This document shows, one piece after another, positions 43,730 to 56,559 of a stretch of DNA of 64,000 nucleotides. The translations under genes were made by a program, and so were the position numbers. Below the pieces are notes generated by a model, which did not search any database, was not told the DNA's origin, and saw only the letters and a program-made list of their open reading frames with translations. Origin of the DNA: Solen grandis (Eukaryota; Mollusca; Bivalvia; Adapedonta; Solenidae); contig CM037781.1 of NCBI GenBank assembly GCA_021229015.1, positions 63,335,316-63,399,315 on the forward strand, read 5' to 3'. Each line of letters starts with the position of its first letter. Positions within the stretch are counted from its first letter, which is position 1.

Positions 43730-44270
43730 TTATCGAAGGAGTTTCTGTACTGATGTGGGTTCAGACCTAAGTGATTCCCCCTTTGAACGAAAACCACTTT
43801 GCAGTAGGTAAATGACCCTGGCAATAGCTCTGTCTTTGCCCTGTTCAAGTTCCCATCTGATGTCAGAACTGAGTGACTGAGAAGACACCTCCTCGGCCGC
43901 CGATGAAGATGAGACCCCAGTCACAATGCTCTCTGCCAAGGGAATATCAGCAGAGACTGCTTGACAGATTGCATCAACAACATCTGGGAAGACCTGATGA
44001 AGCCTAGATAAACCATCAGCATCAGCATTTAACTTTCCTGGCCTGTATTGCAAGGTAAAATTATAGTTTGCTAATGCTGACACCAATCTATGACCTGTGG
44101 CATCCAATTTGGCCGTGGTTAGGACATACGTAAGTGGGTTGTTGTCTGTGATAACTGAAAAAGAACTTCCACACAGCCCACTTGAGAGCAAGAAATTCCA
44201 GTTTATGAGCCGGATATTTCTTTTCACTTGGCCTTAAGGCTCTACTGGAATATGCAATTACTCTCTCCAC
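43730..44270 (-). pseudogene. Gypsy RNase H region, broken
   Basis: Motifs: V-I-A-Y-S-S-R-A-L near 44255, V-I-T-D-N-N-P-L-T-Y-V near 44155-44125, and Y-R-P-G-K-L-N-A-D-A-D-G-L-S-R near 44045-44000. These are the hallmark Ty3/Gypsy RNase H to tether motifs. A frame change separates the first from the rest. Confidence 0.8.
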
Positions 44271-44516
44271 CCCATTTTGCTTCTGGTATAGGACAGCCCC
44301 TAAACCAGACCCAGAACTGTCTGTATGGAGAGAAAATGGAAGAGAGAAATCTGCAAATGCTAGGACCGGAGCAGATGTAAGCTTGTCTATAATTGTCTCA
44401 AAAGATTGTTGCTGGGATTCAGCCCAGATCCAATCTGAAGGTTTCTTGGATTTTTGAGACTTACGGGACTTGGACTCGGGACCAGTACAGTGAACCTTGA
44501 GTAAGGAGTTAATTGG

Positions 44517-45286
44517 TTATGCCAAGGAGGCATAATGAGGTATAAACCTCCGGTAGTAACCAGAAAAGCCGAGAAACTGGCGTAACTCCTTAACATTACC
44601 TGGAACTGGCCATGACTTGATGGCTGAGATCTTATCAGGGTCAGTATGTATACCCAGACCAGAGATCACATATCCCAGGTAAGTCACTTGTGTCATGAAA
44701 AGTTCACATTTAGAGGGCTTGAGCTTCAAACCATGCCGCTCAAGCTTACTAAAAACAGCCTCTAAACGTTGAATGTGGTCATTAAAATTTTGGAAAATAT
44801 TAGAATATCATCCAAAAATACTAGACACTCTCTGAGGTTGAGCTCGCCCATGCAGCGTTCAGTTAGCCGCTGAAATGTAGCAGGCGCATTTGTCAAACCA
44901 AAGCCCATCCGATTCCACTCCCAAAACCCAAGATTTCCCATAGTGAAAGCAGTTTTGGGCTTATCTTCCTCCTCAACCTCAACATTCCAGTAACCGGAAC
45001 GGAGATCAAGCTTGCTGTACATGCTGAAACCCACCAGAGAGTCTTTGATGTCTTCAAACCTAGGAAGCATATACGCATCCTTCCTGGTTCTAGAGTTGAG
45101 TAAACGTAAGTCTATGCAAAACCGCAAAGACCCATCACGCTTACGTACTAGTACAACATTACTAGACCATGGACTCTCCGACTCTCTAATCAAGCATCTC
45201 TTTAATGTGCTGTCGCACCTTTTCATACAATTAGGGTGGAATCCTCCTATAGGGCTGTTTAAATGGTTTGGGATCCCCAAGAACAA
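44517..45286 (-). pseudogene. Gypsy reverse transcriptase region, broken
   Basis: Motifs in order: S-P-W-S-S-N-V-V-L-V-R-K-R-D-G near 45175, R-F-C-I-D-L-R-L-L-N near 45120, K-L-D-L-R-S-G-Y-W near 45010, A-F-T near 44950, G-L-T-N-A-P-A-T-F-Q near 44890 and F-L-D-D-I-L-I-F near 44815 (catalytic Asp pair). The thumb resumes in another frame (44517-44729: C-E-L-F...V-T-Y-L-G-Y-V-I-S). A frame change near 44740-44770 divides it. Confidence 0.85.
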
Positions 45287-45419
45287 TCTTTTGCTTAAGA
45301 AGCTTGGTACACCCTATGTCTGTAGGACCAGTGGAGAACACGTGTTTCCACTTGCCCAAGACTTGTTGTGCTATAAGCCGTTGTTCTTGTGTAAGATTTT
45401 CATGGTTAATCTTAACACC

Positions 45420-46130
45420 TTAGTCACTCTCACAGTCAGAGTCACTGTTTTGACTGCTCTGAGTGTGAGATGAAAGATCGTCTACTACCTTGACCTTAGT
45501 CAGCTGACATATATTAGCTTTTGAAGAAAAGGTAATTGGTTTCGAAGTTAGATTACAAATTCTAACTGGAGCCTTGGTAAAACAACCACGTTTCCTAAGG
45601 TTCAAAACCCTGGGACAGACTAAAAATCCAGGATTAGCATCAGGATGGTTTTCAGTCACCACCTGAGCTATGTCATGACTGATTCTGCGAGCAATACAAT
45701 TCACAGTGATAGTCTCATTTGGATTTAAAATAAAAGATTTCTTCCCTGATAAGTGTGCGTTATATGAAACACAATTCATACTGTCTACAGCACACTGAAA
45801 CTGGTCCGGTAGCGAGGTACAAGAAACAATATCAAGGAACAAACGAATAATGTTTGTACCTATAACAACAGGACATGAGCCATTGAACTTGGAATTGGGT
45901 ATTACCAAAATGGGAACTTCAAAACTATTTGGAATTGAAGGAATTCCAATACTACATTCAATGTAGCCCATATAATGTAACTTAGACCCATCTGCTGTAG
46001 ATATTTCTAGACCAAATTCATCTAAAGAAAGTAAATCAGGCCTTATATCAAGACTATTATATACTTCCTCTGAAATGAATGAGGCCATTGCACCTAAATC
46101 AATCAGAGCAAGGAAATTTTGACCATTCAA
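45420..46130 (-). pseudogene. Gypsy protease (retropepsin) region
   Basis: A frame of 236 codons. A-L-I-D-L-G-A-M-A-S-F-I near 46106-46071 aligns to the retropepsin active site, normally D-(S/T)-G-A, so the second residue is changed to Leu, predicted to disable it. The rest is the protease-to-RT linker with a Cys/Asn-rich stretch and acidic end. It is separated from the RT frame by a stop and a frame change. Confidence 0.7.
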
Positions 46131-46375
46131 AGAAATATCACAGGAATTGCTGCTCCCAACAAGTCGACTATGTATATGGCAATCTCTGCTTGGCCAACAG
46201 TAGAGGTGGTTACCCGTTTAACGGATGATACTGGGGCCTTGAAGACACATGGTCTGTATTCTGAGACCTATTTTGACCTCGGGAGTTTCTAAAGGGTCGA
46301 CCTTGACCTCTGTAGTGACCCCTACTTTGATTGGACAGTACCGGTTGGGTGGGCTTAGGAGTCATCCTCCTCAAC

Positions 46376-47214
46376 TCATCCAACTGCTGTAAAAATCAGA
46401 TCCAGCTTGGAATTGTACTTGGATTCCAAGCGAGACTCTACTTTAGAAATTTCTTTCTTCAAAGAAGTCTCCAAAGCAGTAAAAGGATCCTCAGAAACAA
46501 CTGCCTTAGTCCCACACTTCTTCATAGGTTTTTCTTGGACTTTCTCAGTGCAGGTCAACAAACTCAATTCTTTTTCAACCATCCTTATCTCTCTTAAAAG
46601 TACATTATAGTCAGTAATCTGATCAAACTGGTTTGTGACTTCAGCCTCTCTGAATATAAAGAAGTCCAAAATTTGTGTCTAAGCAAGTCATTTTTGCCAT
46701 CCTTACTTAAATGACCATTATCTATGGCAGTCTGCAGTAAAGTTTCTTTCTAACCTGCAGCCAAAAGATGTGACAGATTCATATGGTTTCTGTGCAGAAT
46801 TAAAAAAAACTCTTGCATAATCATACCTTTGGTAGACACATCACCAAACATAGCATCTAATTTATCTAAAATCTCAGCAACACTAGCATGCTCACCCACA
46901 GGTATCATCAGCTTCCTTACTGTTACTTCTAGTGACCTCCTAATTGCCTGTAAAATAATAGGATCTGTAATATCAGGGTCACTAGCTAAACATATAACTT
47001 CAAAACGCCACTCATTATACATGCACTGACCCTTTGGTACAGGTTCATCACCTGAAAATGTGGGCAACTGTATTTTGGGTAGTGAAACGCTCATCAAGGC
47101 TGACAAGTTTTGAACAGGGTTGGGCGTTGATGTGGAGAAAGAGTGCCCACGCCAAATACTTACACGGGGAGTGGTCATATTTGAATCCTGATGTTTGGGT
47201 TTAGCACCCTCCAT
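46376..47214 (-). pseudogene. Gypsy gag region, in two frames
   Basis: The upstream frame (46750-47214) begins with Met and holds L-P-K-I-Q-L-P-T-F-S-G-D and a helical stretch with E-W-R-F-E-V and R-R-S-L-E-V-T-V-R-K-L, as in Ty3/Gypsy capsid proteins. A stop separates it from a second frame (46376-46669) with a Lys/Glu coiled stretch. Arg/Gly-rich nucleocapsid-like sequence continues in other frames to about 46150. No intact CCHC knuckle was found. Confidence 0.7.
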
Positions 47215-48630
47215 GCTGCAGTTACTTATTGTACAAAGTATATAACAATTATACTAAAGATATACTATTCTATATCCTGCAGTGGACAAAATACTCTTTG
47301 GTACAAGCTACATCACAGCACCCTGAAAGAAAATACTATCAATACTTGTACTACAAACTAGTATTCTGCAAAATCAACACTTAATAAACTGAGGTAATTT
47401 CATGAAACAGCTGAAAAGAATATTTGCATGTAAACATGAATTCAAACAGTGAATGGATATTTAATGAGATGATGAAATGATGATGGTAAACTTTCTTTCT
47501 TCAGCTCTCTCAACTGTGATCTGCAAATGTTATTACAAGACGTTAGTTATGTGTGCAGAAATAGGGTGAATAGTATGTAAGACCAATATACTTTGATAAT
47601 ATAAACCAATGGATAAACTATTCACTAATTAGCTAGGTAAACAAATAAACAATATGTTCACTTAATCTTATCACAAATGAACAATCTACACACAAATGCA
47701 GTTATGTTATATACACCAGTCTTTATAAATCAAACCATTCAAAATGACAAAATATGAACATGCATTTTTTTTCTAATTTCTCAACCAGGCTCAGCTAGAT
47801 AATTAGAACTTTTATACACACATAGTCTGATAAAGAACACTATTTTAAAACCGTGAGTCAATATTTTGATTAAAAGAATTCATTTACAACACATGAAACA
47901 AAAAAAAATTAATTGTTCTCTAGTGAAAAATCTACAAAGTACTCATCCTTCTCTCTATCCAAAGGAAAACAGCTGATCGATCACATAAGGTGACGATCAA
48001 ATTTACATTATACTTCCGGTTAACTCATCGAAACAAAATATTCTATAATTTACCAAAGAATTACACAAAGATTTAGACAAATAGACAAAATCAAAAATCT
48101 TAATTTGACCTTGAAATTTGGACTATATTAACCAAATTATCATATAAATTTAACTGCAAACTAATAAATATCATTCTACGGAAACTTTAGCAAAATGAAA
48201 GTAGAATCATTCCGCAAATTCTTAAGATAGAATTACTTACTCATTTCAAAGAGAAAAGGAAAATAAAATAAATATACAATGGCAGAATTTACAAAGAAAC
48301 AAAATATGCTACTTACAATATTTCTCAGTCCAATTCCAAATATTTAACACAAAAATCACTTTTCACACATTTCACCAAGTCTGTCCTATAACGTGATGGC
48401 CATAAAAATTAGCATGCTTAAAAAAAAAGAAAACACTTCAAACACAATGAAACACACCGGAAAACACACACTGATGGATTCTCCAAAAACACTTCAGAGG
48501 TGATCACAACATCTCGGGTACCCGTTGAGGATGACTCCTCCGCTGGCCACGCCCTTACATCGTTCCTCTAGTCTTCTCGTCCGCCAATCGTCCTCTCCTG
48601 ACCAAACCTGGCTCTCTAAGCAACTGTGGG
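47215..48630 (-). other. Gypsy 5' leader between LTR and gag
   Basis: An AT-rich 1.4-kb untranslated leader with no open frame. Its right end abuts the primer-binding site. Confidence 0.6.
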
Positions 48631-48647
48631 TCTCGTCGTGGTCGCCA
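48631..48647 (-). promoter_or_regulatory. Primer-binding site
   Basis: Three bases inside the LTR end, the minus strand reads TGGCGACCACGACGAGA, complementary to a tRNA 3' end finishing in ...GTCGCCA. I do not assign the tRNA. Confidence 0.75.
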
Positions 48648-48650
48648 AAT

Positions 48651-49225
48651 TGTAACCCAAGGATAAGGCACAATTAAAGTTCATCTTCAATATGTTTATT
48701 GACCCACAGTGCAGAATGAAACAAGAGACAGAAAGATTGAGCCTGGAATGTATAAAACAAATTGTTAGGTACATAATTGTACAAACAATCCAAAATAATT
48801 AATTCCAGTCAATCCACAATACAAATCTACATCTGAAACATACAATGCACATATAAATAAAGCTCTTACCAGGTTGGTAAAATAGTGATGACAATCAATT
48901 CTTTTAAATGGCTGACAAATCCTTATATAAGGAGACAACGCCCTGACTTCTTAAAAGGTGCTCGTGCAAAGGACTGGGTGGGTTTATATAGGAGTCAGGA
49001 ATCATGGGAAGGAAGGAAGAGGGAATGCTGGGAGAGATTTATAATTAGAATTAAGTGACCACTCACTCACAGAACAGGTTTATCACCCCACACATACACA
49101 TCAAAATAATGAAATGGTCAATGGAATGCATGAGTTGTTGTTAGTATGAGTAAGATTCAGGGCTGCCACAAGCCACAGGTAATTATATAGTGAGCACATA
49201 AACGGTAAACTGAACCTGGGTTACA
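48651..49225 (-). repeat. 5' LTR of the Gypsy element (575 bp)
   Basis: It starts TGTAACCC and ends GGGTTACA, a perfect 8-bp terminal inversion with canonical TG...CA ends. The primer-binding site follows on the gag side. It is the only LTR visible in the window. Confidence 0.85.
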
Positions 49226-51394
49226 TTCGTATTGCTTGATTAAAGACGGGGTGTTCTTTGTTTCCAGCTGTAAAGTTATTATACTTTGTTAATCATTCTC
49301 TTGTACCGACTCCTAAGCTTTTCCCCATGTTTATTTTCTTCTGTATATATCTGTATATTTTTTGATTGAAAATAAAACAATCAAGGTTATCATTAGTGGC
49401 AGTTACTGTTTATCGTTTTGTTTTACGGTATTTTGATTTATGATAAAGGTAAAAAGCAATTAATTTACTTTTGAGAGTGCGAGGGTGGTTAGGGGTATTT
49501 ATTTTATTTACGACAGAGAGTAATACATTATTTAGAATAGAGTTAGCTTTCAGAATTCATTTGCACTCATAAACGAAACTTTATGTTCTATTGCACCGAT
49601 ATGACGAAGTTCAAGGGCGTAAATGGTGTTTGTTTTAAAATCTACATTTCATACTCGTTATTTTGGAGAGTCTTTTAACAGAATGTTTATAGAGACTATG
49701 TACGATGTTAAAATAATAAATTGTAGCCATTTTCGGTATATGTATAAATCAAAAGTCTCGTTCGGTACAGCACATGATCAATTAATTGTGCAATTAAGCA
49801 CATAAATTTGCGCTGTCGTTAAGGTGGTGACAGTTTAAAATGTGAAACTTTAATTACAGTCCCGAGTGTATTTCAACAAACATGAACAATTAACACATAT
49901 TTCTGTCGAAATCATAAGCCTAATAGGTTAGATACGATACAGACTTTGGTGCATTTTGCTCTCTGAACGTAATGATTGAGAGTCAAGAATTTGAACATCA
50001 TATTGTAAAGGCTATTTATGAGTATATATCAGCTATTATGTTTAGTCAGTAGTAAACAAAATTTGTTATTTATTGCTTCAAAATAAAAAAACAAAATCAA
50101 CACAAAATGGATATACCCCCACTGCAAAGAAAACCCAAACACCAATCAAAACGTAATGGCAAATATAAAAAATCCCCCATAGCGTCATCTTGCCTACACA
50201 TTCCGTCAAGCCAAGCTACGCCCCTGTCTGGGGCAAAATCGTTGGTATCCCACCTAACAGGAGGCCTGTTAGCATAATTGATCGACTTGTTGCAATGTGT
50301 GATGATCTTCTGTTTTAAGGCTCCTGTAGTATCTAGATACTTCCTTTATCTTTTGTCCTCCTTTCTTAGTATGGCGAGAAGTAGCAACCAATTCATCGAA
50401 ACGTCAGTATTTAATGTTTTGGGTATTGCAAGGGTCATAACTTTTAAAAACACTAGTCCGATGTCCTCCATAATATGTATTGGCCAAGACAGTATATTGT
50501 CAATAACATTGTCGAAAAAATCTATATTGTACATCAAAAAGAAATTTATTCTTACCCTTTTTTCAGTATTTGAAACAAGCAAATTCATATAGAAAACTGG
50601 TTTCAAGTTTCTCTTTCGAATAAATTTCAATCGAAAGTATTGTCAAACCATCTACAAAAATACCTTTAGATCTACATGTTTAGTTTTATACTCACTGTCA
50701 TTATGTCACTAATATTAAAACTTTTCCCGAACAATAAAGAATATATAGTGCTGCCTACTTTAGATAACATACCGTAAATAAGCGGCATAATGCCACACTC
50801 AGTCACATTATCCTGGAACTCACCCCAGTAACAATCTAAAGATAATAAGACATAAATCAAATAAACAAATTATATTCTAAAATAACTGAAATACAAAATA
50901 CGTATTTTTGAATTTTTGGATATTTTGAAAAGAGTGCTAGATATGGTATATGAATAGTGTCTTTATTCATAAAAAAATAATAAAAAATGCAGAATAACTG
51001 TTAATGTATGTATGTTTTTAATATATATATATATATGTATATTGGCCCTTCCAGCATTAGCAATCCTATTGAAATCATATCCTAATTTGCGCTCCTTTAC
51101 TATCCACGATTAACATACTGAATCTGATTTCAATGAGATTGCAGCATTTAGTGACATCGATTTATTATGTTGAAAAACCCAAAGAAAAGATGACTTCAGG
51201 ATTTTGTTATAAGTTACGTCACATTGTGTAAAGATGATTTCGGCTTTGTGTTGATATTTTTCGGATATTTACAAGAAGATTACATCGGAAATAGATGTAA
51301 GTTTACCTATGTTGTTGTTTATAACACCAAATGGTTTTCTGGATATGTTCAAATAATCAAAGTCGCTGATGCCTACGATGATGTTACACTTGAC
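49226..51394. other. AT-rich stretch, few landmarks
   Basis: It holds a family-2 SINE fragment (about 50735-50830, minus: GTGACTGAGTGTGGCATTAT) and (TA)n near 51018-51040. Overlapping open frames on both strands at 50278-50630 have no recognisable motif. Confidence 0.4.
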
Positions 51395-53237
51395 ATTGAT
51401 GATTCTGCGAAGGTAGTTAAATTCTTTGAAACTGGCTGTGGATGTGTGATTTACAAAGACATATTCTTACTATTAGAGAAATGTCAAAGGACGAAATGGA
51501 TTTGAACATATCAGGGTCCATTAATACTTGGTCAAACAGTGATCAGACCAAACGGGGTAAAGAAAAGGAAGCGAACTCGTGGGGCATACATGTTTAACGG
51601 CAGAGTAGTGTGTTTCAGAACATTTTCAGTTGCAAACTGTATTGGTAGAACGGCGTTGGATTCCTTGAAAACGTTTATGAAATCAAATGGACCAAGTACG
51701 CGGCAACATGGCAACAAAGGTAAACGACCTTTCATTTACAGATATAAAACGAATCGTGAGCTTCATCACAAACTATGCCGCTGAGTTTGGACTCCAACAG
51801 CCCGCTGCTCAAAGAGGCCGTGACGACACACCTATATATTTACATAGCAGCACAACAAAGCTACAAGTTTACAAACCTTACAAAGACAGCTGCTTAGAAA
51901 ATACACGGTTTGCAAAGAAGAGCTCCTTTTGTGCCATTTGGAATGCGTTTCTTCCTCACATAAAGATTGCAACTCCAAGGGAAAACGTTTGTGCATTTTG
52001 TGAGAAACTTAGAAAAAGTGTAGCTGACTCTGTTTTTGAAGAGGAAGGGTTGGAAAATTCACGGAGGCTCAGTGACAATATTTAACTGCCCAGAAAGAGC
52101 GAGAGGTTTACAGGAACTGTCTCCGGAGAGCTTCCACAACTAAGGACATGGAACCAACTGATCGCTTCAATCACTACACATTCGATTTTTGCCAGAATGT
52201 TGCTTTGCCTCACCATTCAAGACAAATGGGACCCTTTATTTAAAAAAAATCAAATGTTTGGTGTCCGACAGCAAAACTTCCTTGTGGATGAAGACGAAAC
52301 TTTGGGAAGAGATGGAACCAACACCATGGACCTAACGCAGTCATATAAATGATAGACCACATGTTAGAGGAGTGTAGAGGCACGGAGAGACGCCGATAAT
52401 TGCCCAGGTATTGAGGAAATTTGGTTTGAAGAACGTGATGATTCATAGAACACAATGCATTGACTTTTATATAAATCGCTGTAAAATCATCGCACACTTA
52501 ATTATTAAATAGTATCATTATTTTTTTTACCTGATGTTTAAAAAGAAGAGATAAGATCAAAACAAATTTATGAATATATACATATGTATTTTGTAACGAA
52601 AAACAACTGCAATTTCTTCATCCTGTATTTTTTCTTCAGGCAAAAACAAGAATCAGTATGTGATGGGCTATTTCATGTGGCGAATACTAAGCAGACGTCA
52701 TGCTACTATCGAATACCATATGCAGATACCTGGCCATGCACGATGTCTGGTTGACAGCAGATTTGCTAATATAAACTGTACAGGTAACAAATACTATGTT
52801 ATGTCTCCTGCTGTAAAAAGAGGTGACACATAGGGATCACTTCTCCATCGTCTATCCGTCTGTTTGTCTGTCACACTCTTTCTGTCGCACTTCTTTCCGC
52901 AGATGGCAAAAGTGTTTAAAGAAACGCTTATGTTTGTTCTAGAAGTCAAACTGAAAAAATATATACCTGTCTACTTATGAATTTCAAACAAAATATTTAA
53001 GCATTTCAAATTTGTATTTTGAAAATATTGTAATCGATTATTTTAATATTTTTATTTATTACTAAGAAAAATAATTATAATTTAATGCAGACGGACCGAC
53101 TGTGACTCCATGCAGTAGCTAGAACAAGTGGTACAGATGTCGTCTGCTAGCAAAGAGCCCATCCGCTACCCATCTTGGCGATGGATTAACTGGAAGTCGT
53201 CCCTGACTCGTTATTTTAGGGCCATTCCCAGTGTTAG
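51395..53237 (+). pseudogene. Broken multi-exon copy of a transposon-derived (DUF7869-like) gene
   Basis: Blocks match, in order, a protein family I recall as repeated in bivalves and lancelets: E-T-G-C-G-C near 51430, R-G-A-Y-M-F-N-G-R-V-V-C near 51580, and I-T-N-Y-A-A-E-F-G with P-A-A-Q-R-G-R-D near 51770-51820. Then come H-I-K-I-A-T-P-R-E-N-V-C-A-F-C near 51955 and N-H-Y-T-F-D-F near 52170. An exon at 52640-52783 has P-G-H-A-R-C-L-V-D, and another at 53091-53237 has Y-P-S-W-R-W. GT-AG signals border the last two exons. Frameshifts (near 51700, 52080, 52240), an in-frame TAG near 53115 and a phase mismatch show it is dead. The family has an RNase H-like core by my recollection; that is not verifiable here. 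Confidence 0.7.
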
Positions 53238-53337
53238 GTACTTGTTTTTGTTTTTTTCACTGATATATACTTTCAAAAAGAGAAATGTACGACAATGAAT
53301 ATCATTCCTATAACATGCATGTATTTTAGAAATCAGG

Positions 53338-53540
53338 TCCTCTGAGGCCGATAGGGTACATTCTCTGACACAACTTGACTTCTCACCGCTGTGATTTTGA
53401 ATTCGGTCAGGTCACAAGCCTTCTAGTAGGTTGGTGGTTCTACACGAATGCCTATGAACAGATGAGACATTTCAGCAGTAATTAGCTGCATGTCGCTAAA
53501 TAGCTTTTTTAAAGCATCTTCAGACAACCTAAATAAACAA
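53338..53540 (+). mobile_element. tRNA-derived SINE, family 1, degraded
   Basis: CCTCTGAGGCCGATAGGG head, then ATTTTGAATTCGGTCAG (poor B-box), TAGTAGGTTGGTGGTTCTAC, GCAGTAATTAGCTGCATGTC. Diverged, with internal deletions. Confidence 0.65.
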
Positions 53541-54325
53541 TAACATGTTTCATGTGTATATAAAATTATACAGGATTTCCGGTTTACTGATTTGGATGAA
53601 TTATAAAATTTGAAAATTTCCGTTTTACATGTACAGTAAAAAATAAATTAGTTATAAAATTATAAATGGATTTGGAAGTACCAAAATTGCTGATCCGGTT
53701 GACCGCATTTGACAATAACGGGTGGAGGACCATAAAAAATGCCGGCCATAGTGCATGCCCCATGGATTATCCCAGGAACGCAAGCAGTATCTCTATAGCC
53801 GCGTTCGGCAATATGTTAGACCGGAATTCCAGGACATTACGTGTCCACATCCTAACTAATAGAGGATTGCGGACTACGGATTGCAGAGATAGTGCCTTGC
53901 TATAGTAATACTGTACACAATGTGTATGTCTTTATGTGTGTGTGTTATAAAAACAGCGATTATCACAGCCATTATCGTTATTACGCTTGTAGTAGTAATA
54001 GTTACAGATGTAGAAATCTATAAAAGTTGTACTAGAGTAATCGTTATCACAACCGCCACCATCAGTATCAAATGGGAGACAGAAGAGTTAATTAAATACT
54101 GTCGATGGATTCATATTTTTCTCTTCTCTTTAACCCAGCCTTAAAGATCATGTTGCTTTACCAGAAATTAGATAAAAGTTATTAATGACGTTCAAGACGT
54201 TATGTGCGAAGTCATGAACGCGTGTACATACCATATTAAAAAAATCCATAGACTGCTTGTTGAAAATATTGTGACGATGCATCGTCACGGGTATAAGTAC
54301 AATCTCTGACAACTGCGTCAGGGAG
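53541..54325. other. No firm feature
   Basis: Open frames at 53666-53905 and 53920-54144 show no motif. The first begins just after an AT-rich run and its G/R-containing peptide could be a remnant of the upstream pseudogene, but I cannot support it. Confidence 0.3.
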
Positions 54326-54327
54326 TC

Positions 54328-54402
54328 GACTCTTTGGCTCAGTGGTTAGGGCATGGGGCTATCACGCCAGCGGACTGGGTTCGATTCCGGGAGAGGCCGT
54401 GT
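54328..54402 (+). repeat. tRNA-like module with perfect A and B boxes
   Basis: TGGCTCAGTGG and GGTTCGATTCC both match Pol III consensus at tRNA spacing, and the D stem pairs (GCTC/GGGC). The acceptor (about 5 of 7 with G-U pairs) and anticodon stems are imperfect. It is the best tRNA-like sequence in the window, but more likely a SINE head or tRNA pseudogene than a working tRNA. Confidence 0.5.
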
Positions 54403-54784
54403 TTGCTACAATATCTATTTCATATACACGAGTATTAATGTAAACAGCGTCTCTTTAATACTTTATATACTCTGATTTAAAAGAAGTTTCAATTTTATCA
54501 AAATAAAGTTTTTTTTATAAGATTTGCATATTCTTGTATTTATTTTCCTTAGAAGGCCGCTTCAACTGAACGATTTTTAATAAAATAAAAAGAGGCAGAC
54601 TCTGAAGCATTTTGTACTCATAAATACAGTACGGACACTGTGTGTCAGAGGTATACTTCACGGACTGCAGATCCAAAGTTAATAAGTATGATCTCTGTTT
54701 AAGATAATGTTATTTTCCAAGACGCAAAGAACTATTGTTTGTTTGCTTGCTTCGGTCAAAACTGAACAGGACGTTATTTAGTTA

Positions 54785-55535
54785 TATGGGTGATATACCG
54801 GTATATAGCAGTGCCACACTGTGATAACAGGCATGATCCCACATATAGTCAAATTATCCGGATATGGGGAACAAAAGACAGCGTGCTGCTGCGTCATGAT
54901 AAATCACTTTGTCTCATTACCTAGACATTGGGAGCATAATACAGATTTAGTGAAGACTTTTTGTAAAATCAAGGTTTGTTACCATACATAGTCACAATAT
55001 GTAAATATAGGAGCACACGACAGATATAGTGCTACCTGAATGTAATATCAATGACATAAAACCACATATAGTCGCATTATCTTGACATACAGTGTTCAAG
55101 ATGATATAGTGCACAAAACAGTTATATTGCTTCCGAACTATAATTACTGTGGCATGATACCACACCCAGTCACATTATTTGGACATGGGCCACAAGACAG
55201 ATAAAGAGTAGCTTCTCTTCATAACATGATACCACATCCAGTCACATTATTTGGACATGGGCCAAAAGACATCATAAAATGCTGTCTCACTTATTATAAG
55301 AAATGTAGCATGATACCACAACCAGTCACATTATTTGAATATGGGGAAGCACAAAGCATTTAAGGTGTTACCTACAATAACAACTGTAGCATGATACCAC
55401 ACCTAGTCATATTTTCGGACATAGGGAGCACAAAACAGTTAAAGTGATGCTTCACTTTAATAACTGTGGAATGATACCATACATAGTCACATTATTTGGA
55501 CATGGGGAGCATAAGACAGTTAACAAGAGGTCTGA
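54785..55535. repeat. Satellite array 1, about 72-84-bp unit, related to SINE family 2
   Basis: Diverged units carry GTGGCATGATACCACACCCAG, TCACATTATTTGGACATGGG, then A(A/G)CACAAGACAG-TTAAAGTGCTGCC. Spacing of the CATGATAC word is about 72, 84, 81 and 80 bp in the right half; units further left are more eroded. The same words in the same order occur once inside the family-2 SINE tail (for example 18900-18985). Confidence 0.85.
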
Positions 55536-55990
55536 GATGGCCCTGAAAATGCTTACCTGAGAAAAACTGCCTTCATTATCTGTACAAGTTATTAAATTAT
55601 AGCAGAGTTGTACTGAATACATAATACATGATATCATTTGAATTCCATAAACCAAAGAGTACATGTGGTCAAAATTGAAATCTTACTTGATTGAGAGTTT
55701 ATGGCTATAAACATTGCATAAACTTCAAAATGATTGAAGGAATAAAGATGCTAGAGAGTAGATAGTGAAATCTGGTATTTTTAATTAAAGGGTCATAATT
55801 CCTGACATAAACATCCGATATCAGCCATAATCGAACTTTTCCGAGAGGAGATGATGATAATGAGCATTGTCATAAAGTTTGAAGATGATTGCTTAAGAAA
55901 TGAAAATGCTAGAGTGCAAACAAACTAATTGTAGACGGACAGACAACGACATCCATCGACCCTAATAACTCATCCTGAGCACAAGTGCAT
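55536..55990. repeat. Bivalve dispersed repeat
   Basis: AGAGGTCTGAGATGGCCCTG, AAAGGGTCATAATTCCTG, GTTTGAAGATGATTGC, AATGCTAGAGTGCAAACAA and GACGGACAGACAACGACA are phrases of a repeat commonly seen around bivalve genes. Noncoding. Confidence 0.5.
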
Positions 55991-56559
55991 ATTGATAAAT
56001 TTATGAAAACAAGTCTTCATATTAAAGTTTTATTTTTTTCCCCATTTATAAAATAGCAACACTACAATTCCTGATAAAAACATATTCTTTATACAAATAT
56101 GTATAAACAAACTGTTCAAAGATATTCATATATCATATCAAACATAAAAATGCAAAATTTATAGATTAGGCATAAAAATATCAAGTAATAACAGTATATT
56201 ACCTGACCCCCAATATCCAATATTATAAACTCAATAAAAACACCGAATAATATTTTTGACTGCATTCTAAGTTCTTTTCAGGTACAATGTGAGCACAAAC
56301 TTAAAATAATAATTATGATTTTCCTATTAAGTTTCAGATAATGACAAAAACTATTTGACCAAGTATGTGCAATCTTAGACGAAAGAATCACTGTTACAAC
56401 CATACCATTTGATACCATTTGTTTTTATAAGATACAATGAATGAAACTTTTTAATGAAAAAGAATCATATTCCGAATCATGGCGTGTTATGCCGAAGAAT
56501 ATCGGAAGTTTTGCGATCTTTGTTGACATTTGCCGAGCCCATTAGGGGTCTTCTACCTT

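Larger units (their letters stand above)
42298..49225 (-). mobile_element. Decayed Ty3/Gypsy LTR retrotransposon, minus strand, 3' LTR not seen
   Basis: The gag-protease-RT-RNase H-integrase order runs right to left. A 575-bp 5' LTR (48651-49225), a primer-binding site and a leader lie at the right. Every gene is broken by stops or frameshifts. Nothing matching the LTR is seen left of pol. The element is either truncated there or its 3' LTR is hidden in the gap at 41941-42040. No envelope-like frame is present. Confidence 0.88.

Noticed and set aside
45012..45473. Plus-strand 153-codon frame inside the Gypsy element
   Set aside because: It is antisense to clear reverse transcriptase motifs.
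54328..54402. Functional tRNA gene
   Set aside because: A and B boxes are perfect, but the acceptor and anticodon stems mispair and a clear anticodon cannot be read.
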